From the NCBI GenBank assembly GCA_958439205.1, contig OY288189.1:3797001-3861000 (forward strand): DNA of 64,000 bases, read 5' to 3'. Both the position numbers and the translations under genes were made by a program. Every line of letters begins with the position of its first letter. Within the stretch, counting starts at the first letter, position 1. This document shows positions 36,475 to 46,031 of the stretch, piece after piece. Source of the DNA: an uncultured Allorhizobium sp. (GTDB lineage: Bacteria > Pseudomonadota > Alphaproteobacteria > Rhizobiales > Rhizobiaceae). Below the pieces are notes generated by a model. The model saw only the letters and a list, made by a program, of their open reading frames with translations, was not told the origin of the DNA and made no database searches.

Positions 36475-39036
36475 ATGAAGACGAATACGCGTCATGCCCT
36501 GCTTTGCACCTCTGCCGCGCTCTTGATGCTCGCGGGGGCTCCGGCGCAAGCCGAGACTGACGTTGCCGGCGTGACTGCCGCCGTCAATCCGCAGGCAACG
36601 GCCTTTGATGCTTCAGGCAAGCCTCGCCTGATCTCGCTCGGCGATGCCGTGATCCGCAATCACCGGATCGAGACCAGCGGCGAAGGCCTGGTGCAGATCC
36701 TGTTGGCCGACGGGACATCGTTTACCGTCGGACCCAACTCCTCCGTGGTGATCGACAGCTTCGTCTACGATCCCGAGAAAAACACGGCCTCGCTGGCGGC
36801 CACCATGACCAAGGGCGCGCTGCGCTTCATCGGCGGCAAGGCCTCCAAGGCGAGCGGCAATGTAAAGATCGACACGCCGATCGGGACAGCCGGCATTCGT
36901 GGTGCCGTGGTCGACATCAATCTCAACGGCCAGACGGCGGACGGCCAGCCGCTGCCGCCGCATATGACGCTGGTCTATGGCAAGGAAGTGCAGCTGACCG
37001 GCCAGGGCGCGCCGCAGCGCCTGTTCAAACAGGGCTTCTCGATCGTCGCGGGCGATGGCCAGCCGCGCGTCCAGCGCACGCCGCCGCAATGGGTGAGCGG
37101 CCTGCAGCAGACCCTCGCCGGCCGCCCGGGCCAAGGTGGTGGCACCAACAACGCGCCGACCGACCAGACGGTTGCAAGCAGCACGGTCAGCCAAAGCAAC
37201 TCGGCGCAGCTGCCTTCGGAAAACTCGATCCCGGTGCCGCAACCGCGCCCGATCGTGACGACGCCGGTGGAAGAAGTGGCGGGAGAATCGCAGCGGGATG
37301 TGGGGCCGCGGCCGGAGGTGCCGGATGATGGCGAGGACGACGGTGACAGCGATGACGGTACCGCCGTTTCCGTTCTCTCACCGACAGTGGGCGCCGGCAG
37401 CGGAGCAATCGGAGGATCGAGCGGCGTCAGGCTGGAACAGTCACGCGGTACGCTGACCCGCAATGCCGACGGCACTCTGACAGGCAGCGACGGCGCCGGA
37501 AATGACTTTACGCTCCCGGCGTTGTCGTCGGCCACCGTATTGACCGAGCAGCTCGTGACAGGCGAGGTCAATGGGACAGCGGTGAACGGAACCGCCTATA
37601 CCGGCAGCGGCGGGTTCTTCACATACATGGTGAAAGCACAGATCGCAGATCCGCAAGCCTTCTATGTCGTCGGCGGCACGCCTGCCGATGCGCAGGAAAC
37701 GCTCTCAAGCGGGGAGATCATGTCCTACGTGCTTGAACCGGATCTGCTTGCTGCACTCATGAATGGTGACGGTCAGACAATTCCATTTACCGGAAGCTTC
37801 ATCGGCAGCGAAGACGCTGTGGTCAGCGACCTCCTTGTGAGCGGCGTAACCACGACGAGCGGTGGCGCCGTCGGTCGTGCCCTGCAGGCTTCGCTTGTCA
37901 TCAGCGGCACGGGTTCCGGGCAGACGAGTGCCATCAATGTCATGAGCGGCGTTTTTAAACCGGCCTCGGGTGGCGGCTACGGCATGACCGGATCGACAGC
38001 CGGATCAAGCCGGAGCGATGCAGAAGACGATGCAGGTCACATTCAGGGGCTTACTGCAAGTATTGGCAGCACCGCAGGCGAGGATCACTTCCTCGGGGCC
38101 GACGGGGAGTATCTGGTCGTTGCTTCGGGATCGATGGGGACAAGGGAGTTCGGGGAACCGGCTCCGGAGTTCGACGGGTACGAACAGGTCCATGTCGCCA
38201 GCCGTGATGACAGCATCTCGACCGACGGGCAAAAACGACTGAGCGACCAAACGTTGGGCTTCACTTCGGGCATTGTCGAGGAGTTTGGAGGTGAGAGGCT
38301 GTTTACCGGTCGGGTCACCATTACGCCGGACGCCGATTCCGGCACCTTCGACGGACGGTTCACATCGAATGGCGGCGACGAGTACGCCGATTTCTACTCG
38401 GACGATGCAAATTCCTCGTATCTTTCCGACCAGCTGATAGCGGCCACGAACCAGGAGCAAGGCTCCTATATGGTTTCCTCGGCTGCAGTACCGGCCAAGA
38501 TCTTCGACGGGGGCTCGTCGAGCCAGATCTGCAATGCCTGCGACTTCATGACCTGGGGCTGGTGGGGCCGCAACAGCGTCGGCGAGGTAGACTACAAAGT
38601 GCATCTCGGCAACTGGATCATCGGGGTCAGGCCGGAGAACATGGATGTTCCGACAACTGGGACTGCGACATACAACGGCCATGCAGTCGGTACGGTGTTG
38701 AATGACGGCGCACAGTACATCGCCACCGGCCAAATGATTTCGACAATGAATTTCGCCAGTCGAAGCGGAACGGTCTCCGTCACGGGCTTTGACGGACGTG
38801 ACTTCTCGACCAGCGTCGGTTTCGAAAATGGGGGCGTGCGCACGGCAACTTTCAATGGGAGCAGTTCCGGCAGCATCGACATGACAGTGAGCGGTGCATT
38901 CGCACAGGGTCCGGGTGGCGCCGATATGCCGCCCGACCCCGTCAAAGGCATCATGGGCAACTTCACCGCCAACGATAATGCTGGCTGGTCCTCCACCGGC
39001 ATCTTCGCCGGGAGCACCACGGGCGTAACCCAGTGA
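36475..39036 (+). CDS. Secreted FecR-domain protein with TbpB-like C-terminal barrel
   Basis: 853 residues from ATG 36475, with AGGAG upstream. Signal peptide without lipobox (LLMLAGAPAQA). A FecR-type domain covers about 45-165 (LADGTSFTVGPNSSVVIDSF, TPIGTAGIRG). A Pro/Asp-rich linker follows (about 200-300). The long Gly/Ser-rich C-terminal part ends in a repeat pattern like the TbpB beta-barrel (TATYNGHAVGTV, YIATGQMISTMNFASRSGTV, GSIDMTVSGAF, IMGNF). FecR domains outside the FecI system are ligand- or polymer-sensing modules. It probably leaves the cell through the Slam-like protein; this is inference. Confidence 0.65.
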   Translation: MKTNTRHALLCTSAALLMLAGAPAQAETDVAGVTAAVNPQATAFDASGKPRLISLGDAVIRNHRIETSGEGLVQILLADGTSFTVGPNSSVVIDSFVYDPEKNTASLAATMTKGALRFIGGKASKASGNVKIDTPIGTAGIRGAVVDINLNGQTADGQPLPPHMTLVYGKEVQLTGQGAPQRLFKQGFSIVAGDGQPRVQRTPPQWVSGLQQTLAGRPGQGGGTNNAPTDQTVASSTVSQSNSAQLPSENSIPVPQPRPIVTTPVEEVAGESQRDVGPRPEVPDDGEDDGDSDDGTAVSVLSPTVGAGSGAIGGSSGVRLEQSRGTLTRNADGTLTGSDGAGNDFTLPALSSATVLTEQLVTGEVNGTAVNGTAYTGSGGFFTYMVKAQIADPQAFYVVGGTPADAQETLSSGEIMSYVLEPDLLAALMNGDGQTIPFTGSFIGSEDAVVSDLLVSGVTTTSGGAVGRALQASLVISGTGSGQTSAINVMSGVFKPASGGGYGMTGSTAGSSRSDAEDDAGHIQGLTASIGSTAGEDHFLGADGEYLVVASGSMGTREFGEPAPEFDGYEQVHVASRDDSISTDGQKRLSDQTLGFTSGIVEEFGGERLFTGRVTITPDADSGTFDGRFTSNGGDEYADFYSDDANSSYLSDQLIAATNQEQGSYMVSSAAVPAKIFDGGSSSQICNACDFMTWGWWGRNSVGEVDYKVHLGNWIIGVRPENMDVPTTGTATYNGHAVGTVLNDGAQYIATGQMISTMNFASRSGTVSVTGFDGRDFSTSVGFENGGVRTATFNGSSSGSIDMTVSGAFAQGPGGADMPPDPVKGIMGNFTANDNAGWSSTGIFAGSTTGVTQ

Positions 39037-41264
39037 CAGCGGACGCGCCGGGGCGCCCGACGTCGGCCAAGGCCCCCAGCCCGCGCCATCGCCTGTCCTC
39101 CTCGCAGCGGCGCAAGCTCGGTGTGATGCTGATGGGGGTGGCCGCACTCGTCGCGGTCATCACGGCGCATGCGGCCTTTGCTCCCCAGGCCTTCCGGCTG
39201 ACTTCGCTGGTGTTCGATACCTATCAGACCATCAAGCCGCGTGACGCGACCGATCCGCCGGTTGCGGTCATCGATATCGACGAAGCCTCGATCGGCACGC
39301 TCGGGCAATGGCCCTGGTCGCGCCGGACGGTGGCGGAGATCGTCACACGGGCAAGCGGGCTGGGAGCCGCGGCAATCGGCTTCGACATCGTGTTTTCCGA
39401 ACCGGACAGAACGGCACCTGCGCGGCTGGTCGAGGAGATGCGGCGCCAGGGGATTGCCATCGAGGTCGGCCCCGATCTTCCGGATCCGGATGCCCAATTG
39501 GCAGACGCCGTTGCCGCAAATGCCGTGGCGCTCGGGATCGCGCTCACCAACGAGACGTCGGCGCCGGCCCCTGAACCAAAGGCCGGCTTCTCCTTTGTCG
39601 GGCCGGATCCGCAGGCGCGGCTTTCGCCCTATTCCGGCGCGCTCTCCAATCTTCCCCTGCTCAACGAGCGGGCGACGGCGATGGGCTATTTCTCCTTTCC
39701 GCCGACGCCCGACAACATCATCCGCACCTTTCCGCTGATCTCAAAAAGCGGCAACAGGCTCTATCCAGCGCTGTCGATCGAGACGCTGCGGATTGCCCAG
39801 CAGGCGGGGTCCTTCGTCCTGCGCTCGGCCGGCACGGCAGAGGGCTCGGCGATGACGGACTTGAGGGTCGGCGCGCTCGACATTCCCGTTTCCGCCGATG
39901 GCGAGATCTGGATCTACTATTCCGGCCTGCCGAACATGCCGATGATTTCGGCAGCCGATCTCTTCGATCCCGCCAAGGCAGCGACACTGATGGGCCAGAT
40001 CCAGGGACGAATTCTGCTGGTCGGCACCAGTGCGGTGGGCCTGCGCGATATCGTGGCGACGCCCGTCGATCCGGCCATGGCGGGTGTTAAGGTGCATGCC
40101 GAGATCATCGACCAGATCGCGAGCGGCGTCTTCCTGCAGCGTCCGGACTGGATTGTCGGTGCGGAGCGGGCAGCGGCCATTGCCGTCGGGCTTGTGCTGC
40201 TGCTGGTGCTGGCGACCGCCACGCCTGCCCTTTCGGTAATCGTCGCGTTGATGCTTGGCAGCCTCGTTGGCGGTGGCTCGTGGCTTGCCTTCTCTCAGGC
40301 CTTGACGCTCTTCGATCCGCTGTTGCCGCTGGCGAGCCTCGGCGCGGTGCTGCTCACGGCCCTGCCGCTCCTCCTGATGCTCACCCACCGCGAAAAGCGC
40401 TTCGTGCGCGAAAGCTTCGGGCGCTATCTTTCGCCGACGCTGGTCGAACGGCTCTCGGAAAACCCGGAGGGCCTCACACTCGGCGGTGAGGACCGGGAGC
40501 TTACCATCCTGTTCTCCGACATCCGCGGCTTCACCACGCTGTCGGAAAAGCTGACCCCGACCGAACTCACCGGGCTTCTCAACAACTTCCTGACGCCGAT
40601 GACCGACGTGCTTTTGCAGCGCGAGGCGACGATCGACAAATATATCGGCGATGCGGTCATGGCCTTCTGGAATGCGCCGCTCGACATTGCCGATCATCCG
40701 CAAAAGGCCTGCCTTGCCGCGCTCGATATGGTCTCGGCGCTGGAACGGCTCAACCGCGAAAGCGGCATGGCGCTGAAGATCGGCATCGGGCTCAACACCG
40801 GCATGGCCTGTGTCGGCAATCTCGGTTCCGACCAGCGCTTCAGCTATTCCTGCCTCGGCGACAGCGTCAATCTCGCCTCGCGCGTCGAGGGCATGAGCAA
40901 GCTCTACGATGTCTCGATCCTGGTGACCGAAGATGTCCGATCACGAACGACAGGCCTGCTGTTTGCCGAAGTCGACCGGGTGCGCGTGGTCGGACGGCAG
41001 GCGCCGGTGACGCTGCATGCGCTGGTGGGGGCTCCAGAGAACACCGGTGGTGGGCAGACCGAGCTGCTCGAACGGCACAGGAGCTTCCTTGCCGCCTGGC
41101 AGGCCGGCGATCTGGGCGTGGCCCGCGAGCACTTGAAGTTGCTCCAGGCCCTGCCGCAGAATCCACTTTCCGGCACGCATAAGCTCTATCAGGAGCGCCT
41201 TGAGACGCTGCCTGAGACGGCGCCGGAAGGTTGGGATGGCGTGTTCACGGCCAATACCAAGTAG
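39033..41264 (+). CDS. CHASE2-domain adenylate/guanylate cyclase
   Basis: 743 residues, GTG start overlapping the previous stop (GTGA). An N-terminal membrane helix (about 30-50) leads to a periplasmic CHASE2 sensor (about 55-365, VAVIDIDEASIGTLGQWPW). Three membrane helices (about 370-455) precede a class III cyclase domain (about 475-655). Both metal Asp residues are present (FSDIRGFT and IGDAVMAFW), as are the purine-recognising Lys (DKYIGD) and Asp (CLGDSVNLASR) typical of ATP use, and the transition-state Asn/Arg in NLASR. So it should make cAMP in response to an envelope signal. Confidence 0.9.
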   Translation: MTADAPGRPTSAKAPSPRHRLSSSQRRKLGVMLMGVAALVAVITAHAAFAPQAFRLTSLVFDTYQTIKPRDATDPPVAVIDIDEASIGTLGQWPWSRRTVAEIVTRASGLGAAAIGFDIVFSEPDRTAPARLVEEMRRQGIAIEVGPDLPDPDAQLADAVAANAVALGIALTNETSAPAPEPKAGFSFVGPDPQARLSPYSGALSNLPLLNERATAMGYFSFPPTPDNIIRTFPLISKSGNRLYPALSIETLRIAQQAGSFVLRSAGTAEGSAMTDLRVGALDIPVSADGEIWIYYSGLPNMPMISAADLFDPAKAATLMGQIQGRILLVGTSAVGLRDIVATPVDPAMAGVKVHAEIIDQIASGVFLQRPDWIVGAERAAAIAVGLVLLLVLATATPALSVIVALMLGSLVGGGSWLAFSQALTLFDPLLPLASLGAVLLTALPLLLMLTHREKRFVRESFGRYLSPTLVERLSENPEGLTLGGEDRELTILFSDIRGFTTLSEKLTPTELTGLLNNFLTPMTDVLLQREATIDKYIGDAVMAFWNAPLDIADHPQKACLAALDMVSALERLNRESGMALKIGIGLNTGMACVGNLGSDQRFSYSCLGDSVNLASRVEGMSKLYDVSILVTEDVRSRTTGLLFAEVDRVRVVGRQAPVTLHALVGAPENTGGGQTELLERHRSFLAAWQAGDLGVAREHLKLLQALPQNPLSGTHKLYQERLETLPETAPEGWDGVFTANTK

Positions 41265-41271
41265 CTCGCCT

Positions 41272-43545
41272 TCACTCGTGCAGTGCCTGGACCACCCGGT
41301 TGGCGATGGTGAGCCGTTCGGCAAGCGTGGTGGCGCAGAGGCGGTGGACGAGAAGCGCCAGTTCCGGATCTGATTGTTCGAGATAACGCAATTGCCGGCG
41401 GGCAAGGCGGTAGACGGTCGAGGGCACTTCGGCCACCACGTCTGCCGTGCGCGGACCGCCGCGGTAGATGGCGATCTCGCCCAAGACGACGCCGGGTTTG
41501 ACCGTGCGCAGGCGCAGGCGTTTGCCGTTTCCGAGCACGGCTTCGACCTTGGCTCGACCGGTCCAGAGCAGGAAGAGATCGTCGCCGGCCTCGCCTGCCC
41601 GGATGAAGCGATCGCCGTGCTGGAGGCGGATTTCCTGCATGGAGGCGACGAGATCCTTGAGCCTCGTGCTCGGGCCGATGGTCTGGGCCAGATAGTCCTC
41701 GACATCCTGCCAGGTTTCTTCGCGGGCGATTTCGCCGAGCAGTCGCTGTTCGCAGTACTCGATGGCGTGATCGAGATCAGGCTCGAACCGCGTGGTGGGG
41801 TCGCCCTGCCCGTCGAGACCATTGCGGCGGAGCGTGGCCTCGGCTTGCGGCGTGAGGCCGCTCAACAGCAATTCGGCGTCCTCCGTGGCGAGGAGATTGC
41901 GGATCTTGACGAAGGCGGCAGCAGCGGCGGTGTCCATGCCGCTCACCCGACGGAAATCGAGGACGGCGAAACGCAGTTTCGGGCGGGCGGTATCCTTCAG
42001 GCGGCTGCGCACAATTGCCACCACCTGTTCTGCCGTGCCGAAAAACAGAAATTCCTGGAGTTCGAGAACCTGGACCTGATCGCCTTCAGCTTCCAGTCTG
42101 TCGTTTTCGACCAGTGGACGGTCGATGCTGCTGCGGCGGATGCGGAGTGATGTGTCGCTCCGGATGACCGAAAGACGGGCATAGTTATAGACGAAGGAGA
42201 GGATGGCGAGACCAAGCCCCATCATCATCCCGGTCAGGAAGCCGAAAGCGAGCATGCCGGCGGGGATGGTCAGCACCACCAGCCATTCATTGCGCGGCAG
42301 TTGACGGCGGGCGCCCCAGAGCCATTCCTCCGCCATGTCATAACCGAGCGTGATCATCAGACCGGCGGCAACGAAGGTCGGCATGGCACCGGCAAGCTGT
42401 CCGGCAAACGGCAGCATCAGCACCAGAACCAGCGTGGTGGCAAAGCCCGGCAGGCGGCTCGCGCCGCCCATCCGGGTTGCGAGCAGGGTCATGCTCATGC
42501 TGCTGAAGCCCGGCGCGCCGCCAAAGCCTCCGGCAAGCAGGTTGGCGAGGCCCGTGGTGCGCAGTTCCGAATCCGCATCGATCTCGCGGCGGGTGGCGAC
42601 CTCCTGGCCGCTCGTGTTGAGGAGAAGTCCGACCATGCTCAGAAGAACCACCGAGGCGATGGCCGGCGCGGCATGGGCCACGGCAGACCAGTCGGCCTGC
42701 CACAAGATCGACAAGGGAGACGGCAGTTCCAGCCCCGTCTGGAGTGGCAGCGCCGGCAGCCAGTGGAAGGCGCGTGCGGCCTCCGGATCGATGCCAAGCA
42801 CGGACAAAAGCCCATAGAACAGCAGGGCTGCGGCGATCATGATCCCGGGTGCGATCAGCGGGCTGGAGGATCGCCTGAGCGAGAAGTTCAGGATGAAGGC
42901 GAAGATCAGCGCGATATGCAGATTGGCGAAGGCCTGGCGACCATCCACCGTGGCAAACAGGTCTGATATCGTATGGGCTCCGAGCAGCATGTTCACCGCC
43001 CCCTGGATCATCAGGCAGCCGGAGCCGGCGAGAAATCCAGCGATGACCGAGAAGGGCATGAAGCGCACCAGGCGGCCAAAGCCGAAGGCGCCTGAGACCA
43101 CAAAAACGAGACCGGTTGCGACGGCGCTCGTGCCGAGAATGGCAAAGGCGGTCATGATGCGGACCTCATCCGGCGCGTCCAGCAGCGTCGGAGAGGCGAG
43201 TGCCACGGCAATCGCGGCTGCAAGGATCGCGACATTTGGCTTTCGAACCTGGCCGATGCTGGCCGGGTAGCGGCTGCCGATGGTGATCACGAAAGTGAGC
43301 AGGATGCTGGACATGAGGATGGCGCCGACCCCCATGCCGAAACCGGCGGAGACCGAGCCGGTAAAGATGAGAGCGGCAAAGGCAATGCTGGTGCCCAGAC
43401 CGTCAATGCCGGCGATCACCGCAAAGAGCAGTGGCGCGAGGAGCGCGGTGACCGTTGCCGGGCGCAGACGACCGGAGGACACTGGATGTGTGCCACCCGG
43501 CAGTGCAGCCGGTTGTGGCGATAGGGGGGTGTCCTGCAGGCTCAC
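41272..43545 (-). CDS. SulP-family transporter with STAS and cyclic-nucleotide-binding domains (copy 1)
   Basis: 757 residues, GTG start 16 bases after copy 2. The order is: SulP membrane domain with 10-12 helices (about 35-450, IAGIDGLGTSIAFAALIFTG, LRTTGLANLLAGGFGGAPG), STAS domain (about 490-590, LDFRRVSGMDTAAAAA), and C-terminal cNMP-binding domain (about 630-745) with phosphate-cassette LGEIAIYRGGPRTADV. SulP proteins carry sulfate, bicarbonate, dicarboxylates or other anions. It converges on the cyclase gene with only seven bases between, so cAMP control by that enzyme is a natural guess. Substrate unknown. Confidence 0.88.
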   Translation of the reverse strand: MSLQDTPLSPQPAALPGGTHPVSSGRLRPATVTALLAPLLFAVIAGIDGLGTSIAFAALIFTGSVSAGFGMGVGAILMSSILLTFVITIGSRYPASIGQVRKPNVAILAAAIAVALASPTLLDAPDEVRIMTAFAILGTSAVATGLVFVVSGAFGFGRLVRFMPFSVIAGFLAGSGCLMIQGAVNMLLGAHTISDLFATVDGRQAFANLHIALIFAFILNFSLRRSSSPLIAPGIMIAAALLFYGLLSVLGIDPEAARAFHWLPALPLQTGLELPSPLSILWQADWSAVAHAAPAIASVVLLSMVGLLLNTSGQEVATRREIDADSELRTTGLANLLAGGFGGAPGFSSMSMTLLATRMGGASRLPGFATTLVLVLMLPFAGQLAGAMPTFVAAGLMITLGYDMAEEWLWGARRQLPRNEWLVVLTIPAGMLAFGFLTGMMMGLGLAILSFVYNYARLSVIRSDTSLRIRRSSIDRPLVENDRLEAEGDQVQVLELQEFLFFGTAEQVVAIVRSRLKDTARPKLRFAVLDFRRVSGMDTAAAAAFVKIRNLLATEDAELLLSGLTPQAEATLRRNGLDGQGDPTTRFEPDLDHAIEYCEQRLLGEIAREETWQDVEDYLAQTIGPSTRLKDLVASMQEIRLQHGDRFIRAGEAGDDLFLLWTGRAKVEAVLGNGKRLRLRTVKPGVVLGEIAIYRGGPRTADVVAEVPSTVYRLARRQLRYLEQSDPELALLVHRLCATTLAERLTIANRVVQALHE
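41275..41616 (-). repeat. Near-identical C-terminal segment shared by the two SulP genes (copy 1)
   Basis: These bases encode the last 114 residues of copy 1 (from GDRFIRAGEA to ALHE), identical in protein to copy 2 at 43565-43906. At DNA level I count about 17 differences in roughly 340 bases, far fewer than in the membrane domains. This points to local gene conversion or selection holding the domain constant. Confidence 0.85.
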
Positions 43546-43561
43546 GGTCCGTCCGATCCTG

Positions 43562-45832
43562 TCACTCGTGCAGTGCCTGGACCACCCGGTTGGCGATCGT
43601 CAGGCGTTCGGCAAGCGTGGTGGCGCAGAGGCGGTGGACGAGAAGCGCCAGTTCCGGATCTGACTGTTCGAGATAACGCAACTGCCGGCGGGCAAGGCGG
43701 TAGACGGTCGAGGGCACCTCGGCCACCACGTCTGCCGTGCGCGGACCGCCGCGGTAGATGGCAATCTCGCCCAAGACGACGCCGGGTTTGACCGTGCGAA
43801 GACGCAGGCGTTTGCCGTTGCCGAGCACGGCTTCGACCTTGGCCCGGCCGGTCCAGAGCAGGAAGAGATCGTCGCCGGCCTCGCCTGCCCGGATGAAACG
43901 GTCACCGGGCTGCAGACGGATTTCCTCCATCGAGGCGACCAGATCCTTCAACCGTGCACTCGGACCGATGGTCTGGACAAAATAGTCCTCGATATCCTGC
44001 CATGTCTCCTCGCGGGCGATGGCCGCGATCAGTCGTTCCTCGCAGCGCTCCAGCGCATGGTCGAGGTCGCGTTCTCGCCCGACGGAGGGGTCGGTGGAGA
44101 AATCAATGCCGTTTCTCGCCAGGGCCTGCTCGATATCCGGTGATAGACTGCTGAAGATCAGTTCCACCTCGCTTCCTGCAAGCAGGTTGCGGATCTTGAC
44201 GAAAGTGGCGGCAGCAGCGGCATCCATGCCGCTCACGCGGCGGAAGTCGATGACCACAAAGCGGAGCGACAGGCGGGTTCGATCCAGCAAACGCTGGCGG
44301 ATCGCCTCGACCACCTGTTCGGCGGTGCCGAAGAAGAGGAATTCCTGCAGCTCCAGCACCTGGACCTGCTCGCCTTCGAGCTCGATCAGGCTGTTTTCTG
44401 CCGGCGGCCGATCGATGCTGCTTTTGCGCTCGCGCAGCGAGGCATTGACGCGGATGACCGAGAGGCGGGCATAATTATAAACGAAAGTAACGATGGAGAG
44501 GCCGAGGCCGAGCGCCATGCCACCCATGAAACCGAAGGCGGCCATGCCGAGCGGAATGGCGAGCACGACCAGCCACTCCATGCGCGGTAACTGCCGGCGC
44601 GTGCGCCAAAGCCAGTCGTGGATCAGCTCGACACCGAGCGCAACCATCAGGCCGGCGGCGACGAAGGTCGGCATGGCACCGGCGAGTTCGCCGGCAAAGG
44701 GCAGCATCATTGCCAGCATCAGGGCGGTCGCGACGCCGACGGAGCGGGCCTTCGCCCCCATGCGGTTGGCGAGCAGGGTCATGGAAAGCCCGGTGAACCC
44801 GGGGGCGCCGCCGAAGCCGCCGGCAACCAGGTTGGCCATACCGGTGGTGCGCAGTTCCGCATCCGCATCGATCTCCTGGCGCGTGGCGACTTCCAGCCCG
44901 CTGGTGTTGAGCAGGAGGCCGACCATGCCGAGAAGCGCCACGGAGATGATTGCGGGCAAGGCCTGCAGGACGACCGCCCAATCCGCCGTCATGACGACGT
45001 GGGCCGGTTGCGGGAGGGCAAAACCGCCGCCAGGTGGCAGGGCGGGCAGCCATTGCATGGTGCGAGCCTGGTCGCTGTCGACGCCGATAACGGCCAGCAT
45101 GGCATAGAACAGCAGACCACCGCCGAGCAGGACCAGCGGCATGGTGAGCGGGCTTGTCGAGCGGCGCAGGGCAAAGACCATCACCACCGCGAAAACGACG
45201 GATACATAGAGGTTGGCGAGCGCCTGCTGGCCATCCGGTCGGACCAGAAGGTCGACGATGGCGCGGTCGCCGACGACCATCATCACGGCACCCTGGATCA
45301 AGAGCCAGCCGGAGCCAGCGAGAAAACCGGCGACCACCGGATAAGGCATGAAACGCACGAGGCGGCCGAAGCGGCAGAGGCCGAAGATCCAGAAGACGAG
45401 GCCAGTGACCACGGCACTGGAGCCCAGGATGGCAAATGCCGTGGCGACCTTGACCTCCTGCGGGGCAAATTCCAGATGGGCAGCGCTCGCCGCGATCGCT
45501 GTGGCCAGGATGGCGATGCTGGCTTCCTGCACCTGACCGATGCTGGAAGGATAGCGGCTGCGCAGCGCAATCCAGAGCGCCATGACGATGCTCGACAGGA
45601 GGATGACGCCGACGCCCATGCCGAAGCCGGCCGCAAGCGGGCCCGCAAAGATCAGTGCGGCGAAGGCGATGCTGGTGCCAAGGCCATCAATGCCGGCAAT
45701 GACGGCGAAGAGCACAGGCGCCATGACGGGTGCAGATATGCCCGGGACCGGGAAACGCCATCCCTGCCGCTGTGGGACGGCAGCGATCGCGCTTTTGCGA
45801 TCCGGGATGGGCGTCGGATTGTGGAGGTTCAC
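43562..45832 (-). CDS. SulP-family transporter with STAS and cyclic-nucleotide-binding domains (copy 2)
   Basis: About 756 residues from GTG 45832 (AGGAAAAG upstream), which makes its length match copy 1; the open frame continues upstream to 45967 without good coding signs. Same architecture: SulP membrane domain (PVLFAVIAGIDGLG), STAS domain (VIDFRRVSGMDAAAAATF) and cNMP-binding domain identical to copy 1 at its end. Membrane and STAS parts differ clearly from copy 1, so the two may carry different anions under the same nucleotide control. It is the first gene of a two-gene operon. Confidence 0.88.
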   Translation of the reverse strand: MNLHNPTPIPDRKSAIAAVPQRQGWRFPVPGISAPVMAPVLFAVIAGIDGLGTSIAFAALIFAGPLAAGFGMGVGVILLSSIVMALWIALRSRYPSSIGQVQEASIAILATAIAASAAHLEFAPQEVKVATAFAILGSSAVVTGLVFWIFGLCRFGRLVRFMPYPVVAGFLAGSGWLLIQGAVMMVVGDRAIVDLLVRPDGQQALANLYVSVVFAVVMVFALRRSTSPLTMPLVLLGGGLLFYAMLAVIGVDSDQARTMQWLPALPPGGGFALPQPAHVVMTADWAVVLQALPAIISVALLGMVGLLLNTSGLEVATRQEIDADAELRTTGMANLVAGGFGGAPGFTGLSMTLLANRMGAKARSVGVATALMLAMMLPFAGELAGAMPTFVAAGLMVALGVELIHDWLWRTRRQLPRMEWLVVLAIPLGMAAFGFMGGMALGLGLSIVTFVYNYARLSVIRVNASLRERKSSIDRPPAENSLIELEGEQVQVLELQEFLFFGTAEQVVEAIRQRLLDRTRLSLRFVVIDFRRVSGMDAAAAATFVKIRNLLAGSEVELIFSSLSPDIEQALARNGIDFSTDPSVGRERDLDHALERCEERLIAAIAREETWQDIEDYFVQTIGPSARLKDLVASMEEIRLQPGDRFIRAGEAGDDLFLLWTGRAKVEAVLGNGKRLRLRTVKPGVVLGEIAIYRGGPRTADVVAEVPSTVYRLARRQLRYLEQSDPELALLVHRLCATTLAERLTIANRVVQALHE
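43565..43906 (-). repeat. Near-identical C-terminal segment shared by the two SulP genes (copy 2)
   Basis: Direct-repeat partner of 41275-41616, encoding the same 114 C-terminal residues. Recombination between the two could delete or fuse the genes, since they are tandem and in the same orientation. Confidence 0.85.
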
Positions 45833-46031
45833 GGCTTTTCCTGCTGCTGGAAGGCATTCGCGGCCGGACTTCGAAGCCCGATCGGACGAGTGGTAGACCC
45901 GGCAGGAGTGGCGGGCAACGCGACGAGCCGGATCGGCCCAAACTTGGCCGCAGAGGTCAGCAGACATGCGGGCGGGAACTGGGAAAACCCATGTCTTTCA
46001 AAGGTTCGAGCCGGGTGGCAGGACCGAAGGG

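Noticed and set aside
38005-39147. 380-codon ORF opposite the FecR/TbpB-like gene
   Set aside because: Shadow of a Gly/Ser-rich coding sequence that also runs into the cyclase start.
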